Both the position numbers and the translations under genes were made by a program. A stretch of DNA of 64,000 bases from an uncultured Cryptobacterium sp. (GTDB lineage: Bacteria > Actinomycetota > Coriobacteriia > Coriobacteriales > Eggerthellaceae): positions 1-64,000 of the forward strand of contig CATYOF010000009.1 of NCBI GenBank assembly GCA_958410215.1, written 5' to 3'. Positions 35,593 to 44,734 of the stretch are shown one piece after another. Under the pieces are notes generated by a model. The model saw only the letters and a program-made list of their open reading frames with translations, ran no database searches and was not told where the DNA came from. Each line of letters begins with the position of its first letter. Position 1 is the first letter of the stretch.

Positions 35593-36180
35593 TTAAGCTC
35601 CCTTCACTGGAGCTGAACCAACATGCTGACCTGGTTCTAAGCGTTTAATACGTACGCTTGATTGCCCATCAATTTCTTTAAGATACAATCGCACGCTTTC
35701 ATTCGAGGCAGAAGGAACATTTTTTCCAACAAAATCAGCCCTGATGGGAAGTTCGCGATGACCACGATCAATCAAAGTTGCTAGCTGAATGCGAGCAGGC
35801 CTGCCTAAATCCATCAAAGCATCAAGTGCTGCACGAATAGTGCGACCGGTATAGAGCACATCATCAACAAGGACGATGGTTTTACCATCAACAGGGAAAA
35901 AGATTTCGGTACCTTGTACCACAGGAGATAAATTCATGATGGAATCATCGCGATAAAAACTGATATCCAATGACCCAACGGGAAGCTTCGTTCCCTCAAT
36001 GTCTTCAATAAGACGAGCAATTCTTCGGGCTAGTACATCGCCCCTCGTTACGATGCCAACAATTGCAAGATCTTGGCATCCTTTGTTTTGTTCAAGAATC
36101 TGATGTGCCATACGCACTAATGTCCGATCAATTTCAGACTCTTCCATAACGACAGATTCTTCAATTCCGTTGTCTTGCAT
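35593..36180 (-). CDS. pyrR: Bifunctional pyr operon regulator / uracil phosphoribosyltransferase PyrR
   Basis: RNA-binding attenuation protein that senses UMP. The 195-residue protein has the PRTase fold with PRPP motif IVLVDDVLYTGRTIRAALDA and the N-terminal IDRTLVRMAHQILE segment. I placed the start at ATG 36180, preceded by AAAGGAGCG; an upstream in-frame extension to 36255 lies in the leader. Its own leader carries a PyrR-binding element and terminator, so the operon is autoregulated. Confidence 0.96.
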   Translation of the reverse strand: MQDNGIEESVVMEESEIDRTLVRMAHQILEQNKGCQDLAIVGIVTRGDVLARRIARLIEDIEGTKLPVGSLDISFYRDDSIMNLSPVVQGTEIFFPVDGKTIVLVDDVLYTGRTIRAALDALMDLGRPARIQLATLIDRGHRELPIRADFVGKNVPSASNESVRLYLKEIDGQSSVRIKRLEPGQHVGSAPVKGA

Positions 36181-36329
36181 GCACGCTCCTTTCTTAAAAC
36201 TAACGTGCGTACAGACAAAGCCGCTGACAAGAAGAAGATACCTCGTCCAGTTCATTGGTAAACTGACGCAATCGTATGGTCAATATCACCAAAAACGAAG
36301 TTTTTCTTTTCCTTGCTACCCTGCCCTGA

Positions 36330-36359
36330 TAAGAAAAAAGCCCCAGAGCAGAGAGGGGC
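36330..36359 (-). terminator. Attenuator terminator in the pyrR leader
   Basis: Minus-strand stem GCCCC / GGGGC (36340-36359) followed by a TTTTTT run. Its loop contains CTCTCTG (36349-36355), exactly complementary to CAGAGAG in the upstream PyrR-binding loop (36449-36455). That offers an antiterminator pairing when PyrR-UMP is not bound. Confidence 0.75.
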
Positions 36360-36435
36360 AATCAATCTGGCGTTGAAGCTTACAATAGTACGACATCCAT
36401 TTATCGTAGTCCCAGAAGCCCACCGCAATATGTTT

Positions 36436-36459
36436 GCACCTTATCGGTCTCTCTGTACC
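36436..36459 (-). promoter_or_regulatory. PyrR-binding RNA element
   Basis: The minus strand reads ACAGAGAGACCGATAAGG. The known PyrR target core from Bacillus subtilis is close to CCAGAGAGGCUGAGAAGG, so the loop and the bulged GA-AAGG segment both match. It lies just after the predicted promoter and about 80 bases before the attenuator terminator. Confidence 0.8.
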
Positions 36460-36478
36460 GCCATTAAAGGTTTTCTTG

Positions 36479-36507
36479 ATTATAGAACCAAGCAGGCATG
36501 GGGTCTA
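36479..36507 (-). promoter_or_regulatory. Predicted promoter of the pyr operon
   Basis: Minus strand TAGACC (-35), 17 bases, perfect TATAAT (-10). Transcription would start near 36472, about 15 bases before the PyrR-binding element, giving a leader of about 290 bases before pyrR. Confidence 0.7.
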
Positions 36508-36529
36508 GAAAAAATATAACGTGTCACCA

Positions 36530-37954
36530 TTACGAAACACGTTTTGATAACACGCAAACAAAATGTGCATCGAACAAAGGATTTGATTCATCGCTTGAAA
36601 AAAGATCATCGATTAAACGTTGATAGGTAACCTCAAAAGAACTTCCCTGTTCGCTTTTAAGAAATGCCCGAATAACCTCTTCGTTTTCTTCCTTAAATAC
36701 CGTACAGGTGGCATAGGTAAGAGCTCCACCAGGTTTCACCAAACGAGCCGCCTGACAAAGAAGCTTAAATCCTGTATGAGCCATGGAAGAAATTTCGTCA
36801 GCGGTAACGCGCCACCGAATATCGGCATGCCTGCGCAAAGTACCTACACCCGTACAAGGTGTATCAATAAATATGGCATCATAGGTTTCAGTGCCAAACT
36901 GCGATAAATCTCTTGCGTCCTGGCAAAACACTTCATTTTGGGAAATTTCTGCTTGTTTTAGCCTGACAATGCGCTCTTTGGTGCGAGTCTCATCAGCATC
37001 AATCATATCAAGGGTCATTTGCTTTCCAAAACGCGCCAGCGAAACATTCTGTAGCAACACCGATTTTGTCCCACGCCCTGCACCAATTTCTAAAAACCGT
37101 TCAGGATAGGTAGAAGGAACCGCTTTGGTTGCTACCAGCTGTGCCGCACCGTCACTGATAACAAGGGATCCCTTTCGAAGCAGTTCGCTTACTAAATCGT
37201 GGGCCACGTCGCTGCGGCTTGCAAAAACAAAACACGATAAGCCACATTCATGCTGTTGTAGACGAGGAACCGGGGCAAGTTTTACCCCTTGATTCACTAG
37301 GGCCTTGAGTGTTTGAGGGCCATTGGCATGAGCTTGATTAATTACAAAAAACAAAGGTGCCGAACAGTTGGAATGCTTCATAAACTGAAATGCCGCATCC
37401 CTACCAAATTCATCTACAAGCCTTGAGACTAACCAGGTAGGAAAGCCATAGAACAAACCAGCAGCTTCATCGTCTGTTTGTATATCACCAAAAGGAAAAT
37501 CATTTTGCAATTCGCATGCTCGACGCAAAACAAAATTAGCAACTCCAACCGCTTTAGGAGCAAAGCTGCGAACTAATTCAACCCCTTCGTTAGAAACGAT
37601 ATGAGGGGCTTTTCCTAAATAAAACAATTCAGCAAAGGAAATACGCAACGCGCTGCGAACATCGTCATTGATATCGTCAGGGCTTTTCAGCACTCGGTTT
37701 ATAAGATAATCAAGACTTCCTTTGCGGGAGGTTACCTCAGTAGCCAACAGGCGCGCAAAAGCCTTTTCGGCAGGAGGAAGGGATACCTTACGTGATGCGG
37801 TATTCCACGCTTGGTCCAAAAAGATACGGTGGATACGGATATCCTCCAAGACCTCAAAGGCAAGCCTTCGGGCAGGAGTAACCCGTGAAGAACGCGAAGA
37901 TCGACTTTGTTTAGAGAAAGAACGACGTGAATGAGGGCTGGAAGAATTAGACAT
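36530..37954 (-). CDS. rsmB: 16S rRNA (cytosine-C5)-methyltransferase RsmB
   Basis: Methylates C967 of 16S rRNA. The 474-residue protein has a basic Ser/Arg-rich N-terminus (residues 1-25) and a NusB-like RNA-binding domain (RRLAFEVLEDI). A SAM-dependent domain carries LEIGAGRGTKSVLL and the two cysteine motifs FIDTPCTGVGTLRRH and TYATCTVF. Both catalytic cysteines are present. It overlaps fmt by 8 bases, the conserved def-fmt-rsmB order. Confidence 0.94.
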   Translation of the reverse strand: MSNSSSPHSRRSFSKQSRSSRSSRVTPARRLAFEVLEDIRIHRIFLDQAWNTASRKVSLPPAEKAFARLLATEVTSRKGSLDYLINRVLKSPDDINDDVRSALRISFAELFYLGKAPHIVSNEGVELVRSFAPKAVGVANFVLRRACELQNDFPFGDIQTDDEAAGLFYGFPTWLVSRLVDEFGRDAAFQFMKHSNCSAPLFFVINQAHANGPQTLKALVNQGVKLAPVPRLQQHECGLSCFVFASRSDVAHDLVSELLRKGSLVISDGAAQLVATKAVPSTYPERFLEIGAGRGTKSVLLQNVSLARFGKQMTLDMIDADETRTKERIVRLKQAEISQNEVFCQDARDLSQFGTETYDAIFIDTPCTGVGTLRRHADIRWRVTADEISSMAHTGFKLLCQAARLVKPGGALTYATCTVFKEENEEVIRAFLKSEQGSSFEVTYQRLIDDLFSSDESNPLFDAHFVCVLSKRVS

Positions 37955-38891
37955 GGATGCTACCCCACGTAATGCCGCCTTGCTTTATCCCTTGGATACC
38001 CGCCGCAAATGCACGAGCTTCCATGGCCTTTTTTCCATCGGGTTTGACGTTTGTCAGTTCAAGAGCACCGTCAGTAAAACCAAGGTATAAGCGCTTCGCT
38101 AAAAAGCGCACTTCCCCACACATAACCGATACCTCTTTTCCTGTTGCTTGAGCACCAAGAATAGTAAGCGGTTTTCCGGCAACAACACAGCGGCAGGGAT
38201 GGTTTTCGCTTGATGCTTGAATGTAAGCAAGCGCCTGACGAGCAGATAATTCAGGAGAAATATCAAGTTCCCCTTTGCTTAGTTTCTCTGCATAGGTGAC
38301 ACCCGATTCTGGCTGCGGCGCCCATTCAACAGACTCACCGGAATCGAGCTTATCTAAAACTGAAACCAGACAACGTCCGCCTGCTTCAGCAAGTTCGCAC
38401 GAAAGTTCATCAGCGCATTTTTCAGCGATTGTGACCTCATAGGTTTGGGCAACATCGCCGGTATCAAGCCCCTCTTCCATGCGCATAATGCCAATTCCTG
38501 TTTTGGTATCCCCCGCCAAAATAGCCCGCTCTATTGGAGCTGCTCCACGCCATCGCGGTAAAAGAGACCCATGAACATTCAAGCATCCAAAACGGGGCAG
38601 TTCTAAAACACGCTTAGGTAATAAAGCGCCATAAGCAGCTACACAGATAGCATCAGGAGAATAGGACTTCAGTGCTTCATAAGCTTCGTCGGTTTTGAGC
38701 GAAGCATATTCTAAAACAGGAATAGAAAAGCGTTGGGCGCATGCTTTCACAGGTGAACTTACCAGTTTCTTTCCACGACCACGAATAGCATCAGGCCTGG
38801 TAACTACAGCCGCCACGTCATGTTTGGAAGCAATAAGTTTTTCAAGTACCAATTCAGCAAACTGAGGCGTACCCATAAAAACAATGCGCAT
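37947..38891 (-). CDS. fmt: Methionyl-tRNA formyltransferase
   Basis: Formylates initiator Met-tRNA. The 314-residue protein starts MRIVFMGTPQFAELVLEKL. It has the catalytic region NVHGSLLPRWRGAAPIERAI and MRMEEGLDTGDV, and ends in the OB-like tRNA-binding domain. Length is normal. It lies 7 bases after def. Confidence 0.98.
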   Translation of the reverse strand: MRIVFMGTPQFAELVLEKLIASKHDVAAVVTRPDAIRGRGKKLVSSPVKACAQRFSIPVLEYASLKTDEAYEALKSYSPDAICVAAYGALLPKRVLELPRFGCLNVHGSLLPRWRGAAPIERAILAGDTKTGIGIMRMEEGLDTGDVAQTYEVTIAEKCADELSCELAEAGGRCLVSVLDKLDSGESVEWAPQPESGVTYAEKLSKGELDISPELSARQALAYIQASSENHPCRCVVAGKPLTILGAQATGKEVSVMCGEVRFLAKRLYLGFTDGALELTNVKPDGKKAMEARAFAAGIQGIKQGGITWGSIHV

Positions 38892-38898
38892 AGAAAAA

Positions 38899-39429
38899 CT
38901 ATCCTACCTCTCCTGGTTTTGCACCCATTTCAAGAGCGAGATTATAGTCATGGAGGGCTTTTATCTTATCCATAGGGGAACACGTTTCGAAAAGTGTTTT
39001 TCCGTCGAGATGATCAATTTCATGCTGTAAGCAACGCCCTAAAAGGCCATCGCTAACCACCTTGCATTCGTTGCCCTCAAGATCATAATAGCGAACACGA
39101 ACCTTGGATGGGCGCGCAATAGGTACCGAAATACCCGGAAGCGACAAACAACCCTCCTCTTCGGTAACCGAATCAGCACTAGCCCATTCAATGACAGGAT
39201 TTACCAACACATAGGGATCAGCATTTCCCTCTTCATCGAGACAGTCGATTACTACAAATCGCTTATTAATACCAACCTGGGGTGCGGCAAGACCACAGCC
39301 ATTATTGGCATACATGGTCTTGAGCATTTGCTTGCTTAATTTAACGAGCGACTTATCCCCTACCGTGCACTCCTCGCACACTGAACGCAAACCCGGATCG
39401 GGAGAAAGAACTATCTTTAAGGTTTTCAT
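38899..39429 (-). CDS. def: Peptide deformylase
   Basis: Removes the formyl group from nascent proteins. The 176-residue protein has all three motifs: GCGLAAPQVG (I), EEGCLSLPG with the metal cysteine (II) and LQHEIDHLDG with the metal histidines and catalytic glutamate (III). First gene of def-fmt-rsmB, with its own likely promoter just upstream. Confidence 0.98.
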   Translation of the reverse strand: MKTLKIVLSPDPGLRSVCEECTVGDKSLVKLSKQMLKTMYANNGCGLAAPQVGINKRFVVIDCLDEEGNADPYVLVNPVIEWASADSVTEEEGCLSLPGISVPIARPSKVRVRYYDLEGNECKVVSDGLLGRCLQHEIDHLDGKTLFETCSPMDKIKALHDYNLALEMGAKPGEVG

Positions 39430-39469
39430 AGAATACCTTTCGTAGGTGCTTCATTGTTTTTCGTAAGGT

Positions 39470-39478
39470 AGTATACCA
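39470..39478 (-). promoter_or_regulatory. Extended -10 promoter element for def-fmt-rsmB
   Basis: Minus-strand TGG-TATACT forms an extended -10 (TGnTATACT), 41 bases before the def start codon and downstream of dnaG. No good -35 is visible, which is tolerated with an extended -10. Confidence 0.4.
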
Positions 39479-39529
39479 GCGAATAATGCTACTTTGTTGA
39501 TAGCAAAATAATACGGCTAAATTATCACG

Positions 39530-41374
39530 CTAATTGCTTTTTACGTGACGATTTCGCAAGGCGTTAAGCTCTGATTGCAACACCACAATGGATTGGAAAG
39601 CTAAATCAGCTTCCTCGATGGTAGTTGCAGATTCCATCTGATCGCGCATAGTAGCAATGGCTTGCTCCATATCGCCAATTTTTAACTCATCCGCCATAAA
39701 GCGTAATGCGTCATGAGCAGAAGAGGTAGCAGGAACTGAAGATGAGGTAAGAATCCGCTGGGCATAAGGGCACTGCTCTTGCGCCTTGTGGATAAGATCA
39801 GCCACCGTAAGCGAATTATCACTGAGAGAAATATCAAGCAATACCAATGCCAAATCACGATGGACACTATCGTGCCACTCGGTTTGACCAAGCTCGTTTA
39901 CAAAATCTGGGATCATAGCAGGATTATTGGCACATAAACTCAAGAACTCTCGTTCGGTCCGTAAGCGATTTTTTTCTAGAGGGCTTAAGATTCGCCTGGG
40001 AGCCTGCTTTTGAGATGCCGCTTGGGCGTTATTACCCTGAGAAAGATCATAATCGTGCTGAAGGGGCGCTTTAAGCTGTGCAAGCCGTTCGAGTACATCC
40101 TGTTCCCGTACATGAACCTTACTTGCAATGTAAACCGCATAATCCTTTGCCAAAAGGGACGTTTTAATAGGAGCTAATACCGAAAGCGCATCGGTAGTGG
40201 CACGACTTCTTCCTTCTGGTGTCGTAAGATCATGGCGAGCAAGGCGCCTATCAATACCGAAACGAATAAGAGGAATAGCCTGATCAAGCACAGCAGAAAA
40301 GGCTTCAGCGCCACGTTCGGCAATAAAATCAGCCGGATCAAGATTATCAGGCAACGTAACGGCACACAGATCTACCTTCGAAGATCCCGCTTCGGGTGTT
40401 ACCGAAGAATCAATAAACCCAAGGGCACGGTCCGCAGCACGCTGTCCCGCTTCATCGCCGTCAAACAGATAAATAATTTTTGATTTGGCATGATGCGACA
40501 AAATACGAATATGTTGGCGAGTCAGAGAAGTTCCCAAGGTTGCTACCACATTGGTAAAGCCCGCTTCATGAAGGACAATAACATCGGTATACCCTTCCAC
40601 CACAATAGCAATACCCGTACTTGCCATGGTTGCTTTAGCTTTATCAAGTCCATACAACACTTCAGATTTATGAAATAAAGGAGTATCCCCAGTATTAAGA
40701 TACTTTGGTTCACCCGTGCCGATAACGCGTCCTCCAAAGGCGATAATATCGCCCCTTGTATCGGCAATGGGAAACATAACGCGATTAAAGAAGCGATCGT
40801 TTACTCCACTGCTTCCCTTAACGGCAACGTTGGCTTCAACCATTTCCGCATCACTAAACCCAAGCGAGCGCAAATGGGTAACAAGACGTCGTTTCCCTGG
40901 TGCAAATCCCAATTTCCACGTAGTAGGAACTTGTCCTCCCAAGTTGCGAGAAGAAAGATATAAGCGCGCTTGATTAGCATCGTCATCGCTTGAGCGCATA
41001 AGCAGCAGATGATAATACGAGGCAGTTTCTTCACAAACGGCCTTTAAACGCGCTTTCTTGCTGCGTGCCTTTTGAGCCTGCGGTGATTCATGAAGTTCAA
41101 TGCCCGCTCGACGAGCCAAAAATCGAACAGCATCTAAAAAATCTACCCCATCGAGTTTTTGGACGTAGGTGATAATATCGCCACCTTCACCACATCCAAA
41201 ACAATGCCAGGTTTGCGTTGAAGGATCCACTTTGCAGGAAGGAGTTTTTTCCTGGTGAAAAGGACAACAACACCAAAAATCTCTTCCTCGCTGACGCATA
41301 GTAGATCGTTCGGCAAAAAGTTCTACTAGATCATTGGCTTGCCTTACTCGACGTATGTCCTCTTCGCTAATAAT
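39530..41374 (-). CDS. dnaG: DNA primase; non-canonical ATT start needed for full N-terminus
   Basis: Synthesises replication primers. Zinc-binding domain (Cys37, His40, Cys58, Cys61), Toprim core (VVEGYTDVIVLHEAG; LFDGDEAGQRAADRAL) and a C-terminal helicase-binding region are present. The first ATG (41299) would begin at MRQRGRDFW and cut off conserved N-terminal primase sequence. Upstream in frame the DNA encodes ISEEDIRRVRQANDLVEL, clearly DnaG, with no ATG, GTG, TTG or CTG before a stop. ATT codons at 41374 and 41371 follow AGGGAG at good spacing, so I infer an ATT start (614 residues). It lies 27 bases after ribF. Confidence 0.9.
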   Translation of the reverse strand: MISEEDIRRVRQANDLVELFAERSTMRQRGRDFWCCCPFHQEKTPSCKVDPSTQTWHCFGCGEGGDIITYVQKLDGVDFLDAVRFLARRAGIELHESPQAQKARSKKARLKAVCEETASYYHLLLMRSSDDDANQARLYLSSRNLGGQVPTTWKLGFAPGKRRLVTHLRSLGFSDAEMVEANVAVKGSSGVNDRFFNRVMFPIADTRGDIIAFGGRVIGTGEPKYLNTGDTPLFHKSEVLYGLDKAKATMASTGIAIVVEGYTDVIVLHEAGFTNVVATLGTSLTRQHIRILSHHAKSKIIYLFDGDEAGQRAADRALGFIDSSVTPEAGSSKVDLCAVTLPDNLDPADFIAERGAEAFSAVLDQAIPLIRFGIDRRLARHDLTTPEGRSRATTDALSVLAPIKTSLLAKDYAVYIASKVHVREQDVLERLAQLKAPLQHDYDLSQGNNAQAASQKQAPRRILSPLEKNRLRTEREFLSLCANNPAMIPDFVNELGQTEWHDSVHRDLALVLLDISLSDNSLTVADLIHKAQEQCPYAQRILTSSSVPATSSAHDALRFMADELKIGDMEQAIATMRDQMESATTIEEADLAFQSIVVLQSELNALRNRHVKSN

Positions 41375-41401
41375 AGAAAACTCCCTACTACCCCATCATC
41401 A

Positions 41402-42331
41402 CTACAAAGGTAGCGAATCACGACAATAGGCAATGTTGCCCATAACAGTTTTGATAAGTTCTTCGGTGCTGTCAAATTTAATCATGGGACGTAAGTATTC
41501 CACGAATTCCACTTCAATATATTCGCCGTAAATATTCTTATCGAAATCAAGAATGTGAACTTCACAACTTGCATCGGTTTTATCGGCAAATACCGGTGAT
41601 ACCCCCATCGATACCGCAGCACGATAACGTTGTCCCTCAACAATGGCGTAGGCCGAATAGACGCCTTCAGCCAGCACCCGGCGATTGGGCTCAATGTATA
41701 AATTGGCTGTTGAAAAGCCCATATCGCTACCTTCGCCACGACCGGGACGAACTTTTTCAACCATAGAAAAGCGCCTGCCAAGCAAGCGTTCAGCTTCTTG
41801 CAAATCATGTTCCATCAAAAGCAAACGAATGCGGGTTGCCGTAATGGGAGCACCTTCTGAACTGCGTAAATTATGAGCATCAATATGGGTACCAACCGCA
41901 GCGCCCCATTCAGCGAGGTCTGCCACACTGCCGGCAGCTTTAGCACCAAAATGGAAATCAAGACCAACGTGAAGATTTGAAGGAGCATGACCATTAAAGG
42001 TTTCCAACAAAAATTCTGCAGGAGATAAACTTGCAAAACTGCGCGTAAAAGGAAGGGCTACTACCGCATCGACGCCACTAGCCAAGAGTGTTTCTAAACG
42101 ACGTTCATTGCTCATCAGTTTGCGCAGACGATCGGGGTGAAAAATTTCATCCGGATCAATATCAAAGGTAAGCGCAATGGATTTCCCGCCGTTATACTGA
42201 GCAGTCTTTTGTGCGCATTCAAGCAGGTATTGATGACCTAAATGCACACCGTCAAAAACGCCGAAGGCACAAGAAGCATTCTTAAACATTGAATGATCGA
42301 AAGATTCATCTACTTTATACAGTTCTGCCAC
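41402..42331 (-). CDS. ribF: Bifunctional riboflavin kinase / FAD synthetase
   Basis: Makes FMN and FAD from riboflavin. The 309-residue protein has the N-terminal nucleotidyltransferase motif FGVFDGVHLGHQYLL and FAD-synthetase segments (GLDFHFGAKAAG). The C-terminal kinase domain starts at RPGRGEGSDMGFSTANL. It overlaps truB by 17 bases, a common truB-ribF pair. Confidence 0.96.
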   Translation of the reverse strand: MAELYKVDESFDHSMFKNASCAFGVFDGVHLGHQYLLECAQKTAQYNGGKSIALTFDIDPDEIFHPDRLRKLMSNERRLETLLASGVDAVVALPFTRSFASLSPAEFLLETFNGHAPSNLHVGLDFHFGAKAAGSVADLAEWGAAVGTHIDAHNLRSSEGAPITATRIRLLLMEHDLQEAERLLGRRFSMVEKVRPGRGEGSDMGFSTANLYIEPNRRVLAEGVYSAYAIVEGQRYRAAVSMGVSPVFADKTDASCEVHILDFDKNIYGEYIEVEFVEYLRPMIKFDSTEELIKTVMGNIAYCRDSLPL

Positions 42332-43334
42332 GTTCTACACCTATCGAAAACACGCATCGTGGTTGATAGCGATGCTCGGACTCATGATATTCATACAGTG
42401 CTTTTAAGCGATTATTTACTATAACACCTACCACCTCGTTAGGCTTCGGAGGTTTAGTAGAAGGGATAACACTCGTAGTGCAGGTACAAGGAGCGTACAA
42501 CTCAGTCATGAGAGGCTCATTCAGCGAAAGATCGGAATCATTAAGCCAAGCTCCGTGTTCTATCTTAGAAGAACAATCCCTTGCAAAAGCAAACCGACAA
42601 CCAAGGGCTAGCAAAGGGTCAATTACCGCTTCTTCTTTATGCTGCTCTAAATCGGAAAGATCCAAGCAATCATCAAGCAGTACCGAGCCAGACCTTACGC
42701 GTGCAAGCGAACTTACATAGGCACAAGATCCCACTTCACGTCCCATATCTCGAGCAATGGAGCGCATATAGGTACCCTTTGATACACTCATTTCACAGAT
42801 CCATTCAACGGCTTCACAGCCGTCTAAACGACGAGATTCGTGCACATCACATAACTGAGCGTCATAAATTTCAAACGGGCGTGGAGCAAGATCAATCACC
42901 TTACCCGCACGAGCTTGCTCATAAGCCTTTTTCCCTTTCACCTTGATAGCAGAATAGATAGGAGGAACTTGCATTCCCTTTCCTACCATGCCCTCAATAA
43001 ATTTATGAGCATAGTCAGTATCCCCCACACATTCGGGAACGGGGAGCTGGCGTAAGATATCTCCTTCGCAATCGTCGGTAGTCGTGGAAAGACCGAACGT
43101 TACCCCCATGCGGTAACGTTTTCCATGGCCTACCAAATACGCATCCAAGCGCGTAGCGGGACCAACACATACCAGCAAAACTCCTGAAGCTTGCGGGTCC
43201 AAGGTGCCTGCATGGCCTACCCGTCGTTCGTTAAATACCCGCCTGACCACATTCACCACATCATGAGAAGACATGCCCACAGGTTTATTAATCGCAAGAA
43301 GACAACTTCTTCCTGAAGAGCCTCGTTTACTCAC
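42315..43334 (-). CDS. truB: tRNA pseudouridine(55) synthase
   Basis: Converts U55 in the T loop of tRNA. The 339-residue protein has INKPVGMSSHDVVN and the catalytic-aspartate motif VGHAGTLDPQASGVLLV. MQVPPIYSAIKVKGKKAYE and a C-terminal extension with a PUA-like region follow. Somewhat longer than the 300-residue average. It overlaps nrnA by 8 bases. Confidence 0.97.
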   Translation of the reverse strand: MSKRGSSGRSCLLAINKPVGMSSHDVVNVVRRVFNERRVGHAGTLDPQASGVLLVCVGPATRLDAYLVGHGKRYRMGVTFGLSTTTDDCEGDILRQLPVPECVGDTDYAHKFIEGMVGKGMQVPPIYSAIKVKGKKAYEQARAGKVIDLAPRPFEIYDAQLCDVHESRRLDGCEAVEWICEMSVSKGTYMRSIARDMGREVGSCAYVSSLARVRSGSVLLDDCLDLSDLEQHKEEAVIDPLLALGCRFAFARDCSSKIEHGAWLNDSDLSLNEPLMTELYAPCTCTTSVIPSTKPPKPNEVVGVIVNNRLKALYEYHESEHRYQPRCVFSIGVERGRTV

Positions 43335-44364
43335 CCGTAACTCCTTCTTTTAAAGGAACAGATGGTTTATCTACAAAACACGTTGTTTGAATAGCATTAA
43401 GAGCAGCCACGCGTGCTTCTTCTAAGGTCCCGTGAAACGTAAATCCTGCTGCAGCCTTATGGCCACCTCCGTCAAATTGACGGGCAACTGCGGAAACATC
43501 GGTTTCATCGTCTTTAGCACGTAAGCTCCCGCGAATAGTGTTGCGATCGTTTTCGCGCAGAATTAACGCTACTTTTATTCCTCGAATGGAACGAAGTGTA
43601 TCAATCAAGGGTTCGGCATCCGCTTTGACAGCGCCACACTGAGCAAAATCTTCCTGGGAAAGATACGAAAGCACGAATTGGTTATCTTCGTAAAATTCCA
43701 TATGTTCTAACGTGAGTTTTTCTAGTTCTATGGAAGCCAAGGAGCGACTCTGGAAAAATTCCCTGTTCACTTCCGTAGGATCCGCCCCCCACTCCATCAT
43801 CTCAGCCGCACCATTAAAGGATGCCGCATCGGTGTTTTGGTAGGCAAAGCGTCCCGTATCAGTAATAAGACCTGTTAAACAGCAATGCGCCACTTCACGA
43901 CTACGAGAGCCTAAATACCCGGACAATTCCCAAATTAAAAGGCAGGTAGCACTTGCATCGGGATCAACATAGTTAAATTCTGCCATACAGCTTTCAACCG
44001 CATGATGATCAACGGTAAAACGAACTGAAGCCCTATCATGAAGCGCTGCTGCATCTCCGATGCGCTCGGTTGTAGGAACGTCAACCCCAATAAAAACCTG
44101 GGGCTTCTCGGTATACAGCGAAGCGGGAATAAGCGCGTCACTTCCCGGTAAAAACTGAAGACCTACCTCAATAGGTTCATTACGTGCAAGCACACAGGTA
44201 GCACGTTTGCCGAGATTGCGGAGTGCAAAATACAGCCCTAGCTGAGAGCCTAAACAATCACCATCGGGATTAACATGACCACAAATAACGAAATCGTCGA
44301 GCACTTTTAATTGCTCGGCGATTTCGTAGAGCGTGGTATTGGTTTGAGGAGTAACCACGTACAA
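43327..44364 (-). CDS. nrnA: DHH-family oligoribonuclease / pAp phosphatase
   Basis: Degrades short oligonucleotides and dephosphorylates pAp. The 345-residue protein has DHH motifs CGHVNPDGDCLGSQLGL and TVDHHAVES, plus the DHHA1 C-terminal signature FDGGGHKAAAGFTF. Position between rbfA and truB in the nusA-infB operon is the normal Gram-positive NrnA locus. Confidence 0.93.
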   Translation of the reverse strand: MYVVTPQTNTTLYEIAEQLKVLDDFVICGHVNPDGDCLGSQLGLYFALRNLGKRATCVLARNEPIEVGLQFLPGSDALIPASLYTEKPQVFIGVDVPTTERIGDAAALHDRASVRFTVDHHAVESCMAEFNYVDPDASATCLLIWELSGYLGSRSREVAHCCLTGLITDTGRFAYQNTDAASFNGAAEMMEWGADPTEVNREFFQSRSLASIELEKLTLEHMEFYEDNQFVLSYLSQEDFAQCGAVKADAEPLIDTLRSIRGIKVALILRENDRNTIRGSLRAKDDETDVSAVARQFDGGGHKAAAGFTFHGTLEEARVAALNAIQTTCFVDKPSVPLKEGVTGE

Positions 44365-44369
44365 ACTCC

Positions 44370-44732
44370 TTACTCTTCTTGGGTAGATGAATTACGCTCC
44401 GCATCGCGAGCAAGTGCTTCAGCAATACGTTCGGCCTGGTCAACACTTGAATCCAACATAAAACGTAATTCGGGAGCAACACGCCAGGAAAGCTTCTTTG
44501 CCATCAATGAACGAATGCGCCCCGCTGCTGCCTGAAAGGCGTTAGCAACTTCAACATAGCGCGAAGGTTCAGTCGTGTAAAACACATTGGCAACACTGCG
44601 ATCGAAGCTTACCTCACACGAAGTGATGGTTACCATAGCCAGACGAGGATCAGTCATTTCAAAAAGTAAAATATTAGCTATGACCTCACGGGCTTGTTCG
44701 TTGACTTTACGGCTTGAAGAACCCTGTTTCAT
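44370..44732 (-). CDS. rbfA: Ribosome-binding factor A
   Basis: KH-like assembly factor for the 30S subunit, acting on 16S rRNA helix 1. The 120-residue protein has VNEQAREVIANILLFEMTDPR, SFDRSVANVFYT and the SWRVAPELRFMLDSSVD region. It starts 2 bases after infB and is standard length. Confidence 0.95.
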   Translation of the reverse strand: MKQGSSSRKVNEQAREVIANILLFEMTDPRLAMVTITSCEVSFDRSVANVFYTTEPSRYVEVANAFQAAAGRIRSLMAKKLSWRVAPELRFMLDSSVDQAERIAEALARDAERNSSTQEE

Positions 44733-44734
44733 GG

